A DNA stretch of 8,710 nucleotides from Planctomycetaceae bacterium (GTDB lineage: Bacteria; Planctomycetota; Planctomycetia; Planctomycetales; Planctomycetaceae), in the NCBI GenBank assembly GCA_015487825.1, contig WFOZ01000045.1:1-8710 (forward strand). Direction: 5' to 3'. The notes under the pieces were generated by a model. It saw only the letters and a program-made list of their open reading frames with translations, was not told where the DNA came from and did no database searches. The position numbers and the translations under genes are program-made. Each line of letters begins with the position of its first letter. Position 1 is the first letter of the stretch. Below are positions 1-5,666 of this stretch, one piece after another.

Positions 1-95
1 ACCCGAGACGCGAAGACAGGTGCAAGCACGCCATCCTGCATTTCGAATGAGAAATTATCTGAAGAAAAGAGGTGATTCCGGAAACGGAGGTCTGA

Positions 96-143
96 ATGAC
101 TCGCCGGATTTGTGCTTTGCTTATAGACTGGTTAGGCTGTTGA
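96..143 (+). CDS. possible 15-residue leader peptide upstream of the Fae gene
   Basis: A short ORF encoding MTRRICALLIDWLGC starts with ATG 5 nt after a strong Shine-Dalgarno-like GGAGG (86-90), and ends in TGA 49 nt before the Fae start. The ribosome site is better than that of the downstream gene, which is the main reason to list it. The peptide has two arginines near its start, then a hydrophobic stretch, with a single Trp and two Cys. There is no run of one amino acid of the kind that marks a classical attenuator. It may be chance. Its stop overlaps the -35 box of the promoter candidate proposed for the Fae gene, so the two readings compete. Confidence 0.25.
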   Translation: MTRRICALLIDWLGC

Positions 144-168
144 ACGGCTTGGGTTTTCCGAATATTAA
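140..168 (+). promoter_or_regulatory. candidate sigma70-type promoter for the Fae gene
   Basis: TTGAAC (140-145) and TATTAA (163-168) are separated by 17 nt, and each matches the consensus at 4 of 6 positions. A start near 175 would leave a very short leader of about 18 nt, containing the AAGGA (179-183) that lies 9 nt before the ATG. The box scores are modest and the region is AT-rich, so a chance match is quite possible. Confidence 0.3.
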
Positions 169-192
169 AAACAATAATAAGGAATTATTTAG

Positions 193-741
193 ATGAGTGA
201 TCGAATTGTAATGCGGACTGGTGAATGTCTTATTGCCGGTGGCCCTCCCTTTACTGCTGCGGAACCTGAAATTGTCATTGGCGAGCTAGATGGACCTGTT
301 GGAACTGCAATCGCAACACTCACCGGCGGCCAGGCAGCCGGACACTCCAAGGTTTTTGCGATTCTGGACACCGATATTCAGGTCCGCCCCGTCACTTTGA
401 TGGTCAGTAAGGTAACGGTTAAGAGTAGTGCTTACACCAACATTCTGATGGGAACGGTTCAGGCTGCAATTGCCAATGGTGTACTCGATGCAGTTCGTGC
501 GGGAGATATTCCAAAAGAGAAAGTCGACGAACTCGGAATTGTCTGCTCTGTCTGGCTGAATCCCGGTGTGGCAACGGATGAAAACCTGGATCACAAATCC
601 CTGTTCGATATTCACCGCAAAGCAACCGCACAAGCGATTCATAAAGCAATGTGTAACGAACCGAGTATTGATTGGCTACTCGAACATCAGGATGAAATTA
701 CACACAAGTATTATCAGAAGGGACTGGATGGAACCTTATAG
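193..741 (+). CDS. formaldehyde-activating enzyme (Fae) family protein, divergent
   Basis: This is a 182-residue protein of the Fae family. True Fae condenses formaldehyde with tetrahydromethanopterin to methylene-H4MPT in the cytoplasm, the entry step of C1 oxidation in methylotrophs, methanogens and many planctomycetes. Family features seen are GECL near residues 10-13, IVIG (27-30) followed by DGP, the core RPVTLMVSKVTV (residues 65-76), the helix GTVQAAIANGVLDAV, and a C-terminal CNEP(S) segment before the tail. Length is slightly above the usual roughly 170. The His of the conserved HID segment, thought to be catalytic in methylotroph Fae, aligns with Glu24, so the protein may belong to a Fae2/Fae3-like paralogue group rather than being a working Fae. 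The start is supported by AAGGA 9 nt upstream. No other H4MPT-pathway gene is in the window. Family membership is confident; catalytic activity is not. Confidence 0.85.
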   Translation: MSDRIVMRTGECLIAGGPPFTAAEPEIVIGELDGPVGTAIATLTGGQAAGHSKVFAILDTDIQVRPVTLMVSKVTVKSSAYTNILMGTVQAAIANGVLDAVRAGDIPKEKVDELGIVCSVWLNPGVATDENLDHKSLFDIHRKATAQAIHKAMCNEPSIDWLLEHQDEITHKYYQKGLDGTL

Positions 742-769
742 GGAATATTGAAAAACACGAAATAAATTC

Positions 770-2347
770 TTATTCACTTCCAACCGCCTGCATCTGATAT
801 AGCGGCAAGTGTCTGTAATAAACTTCGAGTGTCATCGCTGACAGGCAGGTTTGATAGAGCCGACCTCCGCTGCCGCCGTGGGGGTCGGTGACGTTCCAGC
901 TTCCCTTTTCCGGACCTTTTTTCAATTGAGTCTGAACGAGGGAATCCCGCATAACAAGATTCCACTTCGGCCAGGTCGCCCCTCCCGCGTGGTGCATCAC
1001 TTGTGTCGCGTAATAATTATAGTACATGTTATTCGGACTGGGACCTGTCTGGCTCAGATAGGAAACCCCGTTTTGCAGGGCGGGATGATCATTTTTCCAA
1101 CCGAGATACATTCTGCACAACAGACCGATCGAAGTCGTTGACGGCCTTGGGCCCTGCCTGGGAGTATAAGAGTATTTCGATCCTCGTTCGTGCTGCGTCG
1201 CATCAAGGAATGTTGTAGAACTTGTGAATGCCGTTCTGATAACACGAAGCCTGGCTGTTTTTCCACTTTGCAATGCCATAATCATCCAGCCGGAAACAGA
1301 AAGGTCTCCTGCTTCTTTCGGGCGATAACGCCAACCGCCCTGTTCCTGATTGCGAGTTTGATAAATGAACTCGATCGCTCCTTGAGCAACGGGGCGTAAG
1401 CGACGATCTCTTGTCATCGCATACGCTTCGCAAATGGCAATTGTCGCTAAAGCATGAGCATACATAGGATAGTTCCCGCCGGGCACCTGATTATGATTCG
1501 GGCCGATGCGTCCTCGCAAATCGTACCCTTCAGGCACTTTAACTGCGTGACCAACCAAATACTTCAACCCGTTTTCGACACGGTCCATATACATCCCATG
1601 CTTTTGCGTCTCCCCTGCACCGAGGAATGTCATCAAAGCCAATGCAGTTGCTCCGATTCGACAATTCTTTAACGAACCAGCCTGATGATCCCGATGGCGA
1701 TCATTTTTCCGGCGATGATCGAAACTCCAACTCCCGTCAGCAGCCTGCCTTGCGGCGAGCCAGCGAAGAGCATTTCGAACAGCCTGCTCGCTTTTAATGG
1801 TGCCGCCAAACATTTTCAGAAGTTTGTCTCGTGTGGCGGCACTGCGACCTCCGAAATCTGTTTTAATATCGAGGTTGGGAATCTCTTCCAGGCTGAATAA
1901 ATTTGCTCCGGTAGGATCTAAAATAATTTCTTCGATGTTCCGGGATGGTTCTTCAAGGGTTGAGACATTCGATGATAGTGAATCCGCAACCGCATCATCT
2001 TTGACCATCGTATCGTCAGACAAGTCAACTTCCGCAAGCATCTCGATTTCTTCCACTCCTTCTTCATCTGAAGTGGAAATCAGAAATAGAACTTCTCCAA
2101 CACCGGCAGGACGCACAATTATAAAAGTCAGAAACAGAAGAAGGACCGCATGCAAAAACAGGCTCAGTAGCAAACCACCAATTGCAGAGCGCTCCATATA
2201 ACGATCCCACCAGCTGCCTCTCTCAAGGAGAATTTCAGGAGAGTTTTCTGATGAACGCTCTGCCGCTCCAGATTTTTCAACACTTTTCCCGCTTCTCGCT
2301 TTACGAGGTGCTGAACGCGGGCCATCATTGGGAGCAACTCGACTCAT
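770..2347 (-). CDS. membrane-anchored prenyltransferase/squalene-oxidase-repeat (alpha/alpha-toroid) protein
   Basis: A 525-residue protein, taking the ATG at 2347. The same frame extends upstream to a TTG at 2410, but the ATG overlaps the stop of the preceding small gene in an ATGA junction, which favours it. Order of parts: basic Ser/Arg/Lys-rich cytoplasmic N-terminus (1-45), one membrane segment (about 56-79), a strongly acidic linker (about 93-145), then an alpha/alpha-barrel domain (about 185-515). The barrel holds QW-like motifs known from squalene-hopene cyclases: QAADGSW (201-207), QEQGGW (334-339) and GPEKGSW near 478-484. It ends in a TLEVYYRHLPLY segment of the kind seen in planctomycete members. 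No DxDD cyclase motif is visible, so terpene cyclisation is unlikely. The domain probably lies on the outer side of the cytoplasmic membrane and may bind a protein or polymer. The gene is second in a coupled pair and converges on the Fae gene with a 28-nt gap and no obvious terminator hairpin. The function is unknown. Confidence 0.85.
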   Translation of the reverse strand: MSRVAPNDGPRSAPRKARSGKSVEKSGAAERSSENSPEILLERGSWWDRYMERSAIGGLLLSLFLHAVLLLFLTFIIVRPAGVGEVLFLISTSDEEGVEEIEMLAEVDLSDDTMVKDDAVADSLSSNVSTLEEPSRNIEEIILDPTGANLFSLEEIPNLDIKTDFGGRSAATRDKLLKMFGGTIKSEQAVRNALRWLAARQAADGSWSFDHRRKNDRHRDHQAGSLKNCRIGATALALMTFLGAGETQKHGMYMDRVENGLKYLVGHAVKVPEGYDLRGRIGPNHNQVPGGNYPMYAHALATIAICEAYAMTRDRRLRPVAQGAIEFIYQTRNQEQGGWRYRPKEAGDLSVSGWMIMALQSGKTARLRVIRTAFTSSTTFLDATQHERGSKYSYTPRQGPRPSTTSIGLLCRMYLGWKNDHPALQNGVSYLSQTGPSPNNMYYNYYATQVMHHAGGATWPKWNLVMRDSLVQTQLKKGPEKGSWNVTDPHGGSGGRLYQTCLSAMTLEVYYRHLPLYQMQAVGSE

Positions 2348-2574
2348 AGGAAAGAAGGAATTCTTTCGGAGTAGTTGGTGGAACGATACAGAAACTGCCT
2401 GAACAGGCAAAGGCCCGCGAATACGATATAAATTGTACCAAACCGGAAACCAGCTGTGAAACTCGTTTCCCAGAATCTGTACAATTTACGTTCCACCCGC
2501 TTTTCATGTTCAGAAATGACCGTTTTCCGCTCAGCAGGATATCTCTCTATTTCATCCTGCAAAACAGGCTGCAA
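2344..2574 (-). CDS. small single-pass membrane protein, translationally coupled to the toroid protein gene
   Basis: This is a 76-residue ORF I do not recognise. The first 40 residues are charged (IERYPAERK, EHEKRVERK) and look helical. One hydrophobic segment follows at about residues 46-63 (GTIYIVFAGLCLF...), then a short polar tail ending SERIPSFL. Its TGA (2346-2344) overlaps the ATG of the toroid gene (2347-2345), the classic ATGA arrangement for coupling. That, together with a plausible membrane-protein composition, is why I treat it as real. The start is uncertain. The longest form uses TTG at 2574, no in-frame ATG exists upstream before a stop, and GTG at 2496 would give about 50 residues. 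No good Shine-Dalgarno is visible. It may form a complex with the toroid protein in the membrane, but this is inference from gene order only. Confidence 0.6.
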   Translation of the reverse strand: MQPVLQDEIERYPAERKTVISEHEKRVERKLYRFWETSFTAGFRFGTIYIVFAGLCLFRQFLYRSTNYSERIPSFL

Positions 2575-2734
2575 ACTTGCATCATGGATGATACAAACAG
2601 TAACATACGCTTAGTTGGCAAACTTGGATTCAACTCTTTTTCAATTATTCCGGTGATGTTCCCATTTGCGGACTGGTTTGTTTTGATAACCGAGCCACGG
2701 GAAATTTAGCCATTAGTATTATGGAGATGGAAAT

Positions 2735-3682
2735 ATGCCAGAAGTTCTCTTTATGGCGGCGGCGTTTTTTATCGTTGTCATTCTGATTGTCTTTTTTGTT
2801 CTCTTCAGTAAATATTTCCACCTTTGGTTGCGTGGATTTACTTCCGGTTCGCATGTGGGACCTATTCGGCTGGTTCTCATGTCACTTCGAAAAGTAAACC
2901 CTCACACAATTATTGACTCTCGAATTATGGCAGTCCAGGCGGGACTACCTTCAATCCCAACCGTTGCGATAGAAGCACACTATCTGGCTGGTGGCAATGT
3001 CAGACGGGTTGTGCAAGCTTTAATTGCTGCCCAACGTGCAAAAATTGAGCTCGACTGGGATACCGCAGCCGCGATTGATCTGGCGGGTCGAGATGTTGTT
3101 GGTGCAGTTCGCACAAGTGTCGATCCTAAAGTTATCGATTGCCCCGACCCTAAAAAACATTCTCGCAAAACTCTTGATGGTGTCTCGAAAGATGGCATTC
3201 AACTTAAAGCCCGGGCCCGTGTCACAGTTCGTACAAACCTGGCACAACTTGTCGGGGGAGCAACTGAAGATACTGTTATTGCTCGAGTTGGTGAAGGAAT
3301 TATCTCTGCTATTGGTTCCTGCGAAAACCATAAAGAAGTTCTGGCAAATCCAATGCTGATCGCCAAAGCTGTTCTCAACAAAAGCCTCGATTCACAAACT
3401 GCTTACGAAATTGTTTCCATCGATATCGCAGATATTGATGTGGGTGACAATATTGGCGCCCGACTGCAGGCGGATCAGGCTGAAGCTGATGTCCGGGTTG
3501 CCCGGGCAAGAGCAGAAGAAAAGCGAGCAAATGCAGTTGCAACTGAAGCGGAAATGACCGCATTGACATTTGAGAACAGAGCTCATGTTGTTCTTGCAGA
3601 AGCGGAAATCCCCAAGGCGATGAGTGAAGCATTTCGAGCAGGAAGTTTGCGATCCGCCAAACCTAATAACTCCGCCAGTTGA
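2735..3682 (+). CDS. floA: flotillin-like protein FloA
   Basis: A 315-residue FloA-family (UPF0365, SPFH-like) protein. FloA forms oligomeric foci in the cytoplasmic membrane and organises membrane microdomains and fluidity. The sequence has one N-terminal membrane segment (about 5-24), a conserved core with [14 protein letters not shown] (62-75), [14 protein letters not shown] (80-93), the Ile/Val-rich strand [12 protein letters not shown] (158-169) and [10 protein letters not shown] (187-196), then an Ala/Glu-rich helical region (about 245-300) that mediates oligomerisation in the family. A GGAG (2723-2726) lies 8 nt before the ATG. The usual length is about 330. This copy ends soon after AFRAGSL with a short Ser/Asn tail and seems to lack the C-terminal extension seen in Bacillus FloA. 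It is divergent from the 76-aa/toroid pair. No NfeD-type partner is next to it. Confidence 0.93.
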   Translation: MPEVLFMAAAFFIVVILIVFFVLFSKYFHLWLRGFTSGSHVGPIRLVLMSLRKVNPHTIIDSRIMAVQAGLPSIPTVAIEAHYLAGGNVRRVVQALIAAQRAKIELDWDTAAAIDLAGRDVVGAVRTSVDPKVIDCPDPKKHSRKTLDGVSKDGIQLKARARVTVRTNLAQLVGGATEDTVIARVGEGIISAIGSCENHKEVLANPMLIAKAVLNKSLDSQTAYEIVSIDIADIDVGDNIGARLQADQAEADVRVARARAEEKRANAVATEAEMTALTFENRAHVVLAEAEIPKAMSEAFRAGSLRSAKPNNSAS

Positions 3683-3918
3683 TTAGTGGATCGTAACGGT
3701 TACAACAATTTTGCAATTATTTTCAAAAGACCGAAAGTGCCACTCGTAAGCCCGTTTAAATCAGAGGAAAAGTTTTCCTCCCAACTGGCTCGATGAACTC
3801 ATTCGTATGATGCGTTTTGTAAGTTTCCAATCCAATAACAACCTATAGAAACCTGGTAATCTGGACTTCTACAAAGCTGAAATAGACTCTTTTTATTACA
3901 TAAACAACTTGTTTTGAT
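3683..3918. other. non-coding gap between floA and the promoter of the 69-aa gene
   Basis: I see no convincing coding region here. The gap is AT-rich and holds an 11-nt palindrome GTAACGGTTAC (3693-3703) just after the floA stop and a longer inverted repeat at 3764-3780. No classical floA terminator with a T-run is visible. Confidence 0.5.
3764..3780. repeat. perfect inverted repeat GAGGAAAA-g-TTTTCCTC
   Basis: Two 8-nt arms mirror each other exactly around a single G. As RNA this would fold as a 6-bp stem with a 5-nt loop. No T-run follows on the plus strand (CCCAAC follows), so it is not a standard terminator. It could be a transcript-end hairpin for floA or a dimeric operator site. Confidence 0.4.
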
Positions 3919-3946
3919 TTGAGTTTGGCCTCGTATTTGCTATCAT
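3919..3946 (+). promoter_or_regulatory. candidate sigma70-type promoter for the 69-aa gene
   Basis: TTGAGT (3919-3924, 4/6) and TATCAT (3941-3946, 5/6) are spaced by 16 nt, with an AT-rich stretch upstream that could act as an UP element. A start near 3953 would give a leader of about 150 nt that contains the hairpins described separately. Confidence 0.5.
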
Positions 3947-3996
3947 TTAACCAGGTGTACGTTACAATAAAGTCAAAGAACCCGACATAAATACCA

Positions 3997-4105
3997 GTTC
4001 TCAACAGCTTTTTGTTAAGAACACGGTTGATGGCGGGCGTAAATCGTCGGTATCAGAAAAGGGATGTTCGGAGGCCGACTTCCGAAATAGGAGGGTATTA
4101 CACCC
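3997..4105 (+). promoter_or_regulatory. structured 5' leader of the 69-aa gene, with three hairpins
   Basis: Three hairpins can be read directly. Hairpin one pairs GTTCT (3997-4001) with AGAAC (4018-4022) and AACA with TGTT, with one C/A mismatch and a 6-nt loop. Hairpin two is an 8-bp stem from 4067 to 4086 (TTCGGAGG against CTTCCGAA, one G-T wobble, loop CCGA). Hairpin three, GGGT-attac-ACCC (4093-4105), takes in the 3' part of the Shine-Dalgarno AGGAGGG (4089-4095) and ends directly at the ATG. Partial burial of the ribosome site suggests translation control, for example by temperature, a ligand or an sRNA. It does not match a riboswitch class I recognise. Confidence 0.4.
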
Positions 4106-4315
4106 ATGACAGATCGACGAAAAGTAGAATTAACCTCGCGCCAGCAGGATCTCTTGCTTCAGGGGTTAAGGTATATCCGCAGCTCCGTAAAACTACGCCG
4201 TGAAGACCCCACTCCAGAGGTTTCACAAAAACGCGTTGAGCAACTCGAAGAACTCCTGCAACTCTCTTCATTAATTGAAGGAAGCTCGCACGCAGAGATG
4301 ATGCTACAATCCTGA
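4106..4315 (+). CDS. small hypothetical protein, 69 aa, charged and helical
   Basis: I do not recognise this protein. It is soluble, with no signal peptide or membrane segment. Residues 1-32 are basic and polar (MTDRRKVELTSRQQDLLLQG, then RYIRSSVKLRR). Residues 39-59 form an amphipathic Leu/Glu helix (SQKRVEQLEELLQLSSLIEG) that could be a short coiled coil or dimerisation helix. The start is well supported by AGGAGGG (4089-4095) about 10 nt upstream, and the overlapping longer frame from 4012 lacks such a site. The gene is a self-contained transcription unit: promoter candidate at 3919-3946, structured leader, and strong terminator about 50 nt after the stop. This makes it more likely real than most ORFs of this size. 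Role unknown; size and charge would fit a regulator or an adaptor protein. Confidence 0.7.
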   Translation: MTDRRKVELTSRQQDLLLQGLRYIRSSVKLRREDPTPEVSQKRVEQLEELLQLSSLIEGSSHAEMMLQS

Positions 4316-4365
4316 ACCAGGCAACGGCACTACCTGTAGTGTCGCGACTGAAATTGACTGATCAC

Positions 4366-4403
4366 AAAACGCCACTCCATTATACCGGGAGTGGCGTTTT
4401 TTT
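4366..4403 (+). terminator. strong intrinsic terminator, probably bidirectional
   Basis: A perfect 13-bp stem pairs AAAACGCCACTCC (4366-4378) with GGAGTGGCGTTTT (4388-4400) around a 9-nt loop, followed by a plus-strand T-run (4397-4403). On the minus strand the same stem ends in four Ts, so it can also end transcripts of the mutarotase gene, whose stop is at 4442. Confidence 0.93.
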
Positions 4404-4441
4404 CTGCCTGAATTTATTAACTGCATTCAGCTGAAATATTC

Positions 4442-5572
4442 TCAATCCACTGAAAAAGCATAAACACAAACATGGTGATATTCTTCGCCAGGGCGAAGGA
4501 TTACTGTAGGCCAGTCCGGTTTGTTAACAGAATCCGGATAATGCTGTGTTTCAAGACAGATCGCAGAGCGGTATGCATATTCTTTCCCCTGTTTTCCTTT
4601 TTGTCCAAACAGGAAGTTGCCGGAATAAAACTGAATTCCCGGCTGATCAGTAAACACGGTTAGAACACGTCCCGATTGTGGATCTTTCAATTTGGCAGCC
4701 TGCACCAGTCCATCACCTTTTCGGTTGATAACAAAATTGTGATCATAGCCTAACCAGGGAGTGTCAGTCAGTTTATCGATCCGTTCGCCAATCAGATGAG
4801 GCGTCGTAAAATCAAGTAAGGTCCCTTTGACCGGTGCAATTTCTCCGGTTGGAATCAGCGTTTCATCGGTCGCGGTGTAATGATCGGCATTGAGCGTTAA
4901 TTCGTGATTAAGAACCGTTTTAGAACCGGCTCCAGCAAGATTGAAGTAAGCATGATTGGTCAGGCTGACAGGAGTCGCCTGATCGGTTGTCGCATAATAT
5001 TCGATGCGTACTTCATTATTGTCAGTCAGCGTGTAGGTCACTTCGATCAGTAAGTTCCCGGGATAATTTTCTTCACCATCAGGGCTGTGGTAAGAAAACT
5101 TTACACTGCCCCCCTGATCGCATTTTACTTCATCTGCATTCCAGACAACTTTATCCAGGCTGTTACCATTGCCACCATGCAAATGATTGGGTGGATTATT
5201 GATGTATAGCTGATACTTTTTCCCATCAATCGCAAACTGCCCCTTACCGATTCGGTTGCATACTCGACCTGCAATACAGCCAAAGTATTGATTTCCTTCT
5301 GACTCATAACCGGAGACTTTGTCAAAACCAAGTAGCACATCTGCCAGCTTACCTTCACGGTCAGGCACCTTCATCGCGCAAAAGGTTGCCCCTCGTGTTA
5401 TAAATTCTGCCTTGATTCCTTTTTTGTTGATCAGCGTGATTTTTTCAATATTCGTTCCCCATTTTGTTCTTCCAAATAATTCTCGTTTCATCATTTCCTC
5501 TGCCTTCAGGGTAACTGGAGCCATCAGTAAAATAAGAGTGACAGATAGAGCAACACTTCGAATATATCTCAT
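4442..5572 (-). CDS. exported aldose 1-epimerase (galactose mutarotase family)
   Basis: A 376-residue GalM-family protein that interconverts alpha and beta anomers of aldoses. Residues 1-24 are a Sec-type signal peptide: MRYIR, a hydrophobic core, and likely cleavage after LKA24. It is therefore predicted periplasmic, unlike cytoplasmic GalM of the Leloir pathway. Catalytic elements are all present: GRVCNRIGKG (102-111) with Arg103, NHLHGGN (129-135) with His132, TNHAYFNLAG (205-214) with His207, GYDHNF (275-280) with substrate-binding Asp277, and the general base Glu341 in CLETQHYPDS (339-348). Length is usual for the family plus the leader. The start is supported by AAGGGA about 8 nt upstream. 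It lies 94 nt downstream of the aldo/keto reductase with no hairpin between, and ends before the bidirectional terminator. It could act on sugars other than galactose; exact substrate cannot be read from sequence. Confidence 0.93.
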   Translation of the reverse strand: MRYIRSVALSVTLILLMAPVTLKAEEMMKRELFGRTKWGTNIEKITLINKKGIKAEFITRGATFCAMKVPDREGKLADVLLGFDKVSGYESEGNQYFGCIAGRVCNRIGKGQFAIDGKKYQLYINNPPNHLHGGNGNSLDKVVWNADEVKCDQGGSVKFSYHSPDGEENYPGNLLIEVTYTLTDNNEVRIEYYATTDQATPVSLTNHAYFNLAGAGSKTVLNHELTLNADHYTATDETLIPTGEIAPVKGTLLDFTTPHLIGERIDKLTDTPWLGYDHNFVINRKGDGLVQAAKLKDPQSGRVLTVFTDQPGIQFYSGNFLFGQKGKQGKEYAYRSAICLETQHYPDSVNKPDWPTVILRPGEEYHHVCVYAFSVD

Positions 5573-5666
5573 TCCAATTGTCCCTTTTTCCAGATCAGTT
5601 GTTGCGATAAATTAAACAGATTCCTGACACCAATAATAACGAAACAAGTAACAGGACCAGGATAGC

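Noticed and set aside
1..75. Open frame reading into the window and ending in TGA at 73-75, possibly the C-terminus of an upstream gene.
   Set aside because: Only 24 codons are visible with no recognisable motif, and a second plus frame is open to 196 as well, so neither can be preferred.
742..769. Shared terminator expected between the convergent Fae and toroid genes.
   Set aside because: I found no stem of useful length in the 28-nt gap, only AT-rich sequence.
1054..2201. Several ORFs of 60-134 codons on both strands inside the toroid gene.
   Set aside because: They are shadows of a gene whose own frame shows clear domain motifs throughout.
2348..2410. N-terminal extension of the toroid protein from a TTG at 2410.
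   Set aside because: It overlaps the 76-aa gene almost fully, and the ATG at 2347 is in an ATGA overlap with that gene's stop, which fits coupling better.
2531..2620. Short minus-strand ORF of about 19 codons beginning MLLFVSSMMQ, overlapping the start of the 76-aa gene in another frame.
   Set aside because: Very short, no ribosome site visible, and best explained by chance, though it could bear on the uncertain start of the 76-aa gene.
2506..2709. 67-residue plus-strand ORF in the gap before floA.
   Set aside because: It runs antisense to the 76-aa gene, no Shine-Dalgarno is visible, and the composition looks like non-coding sequence.
4012..4203. 63-residue ORF starting from TTG in the leader of the 69-aa gene.
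   Set aside because: It starts inside hairpin one, has no ribosome site and overlaps the well-supported 69-aa gene in another frame.
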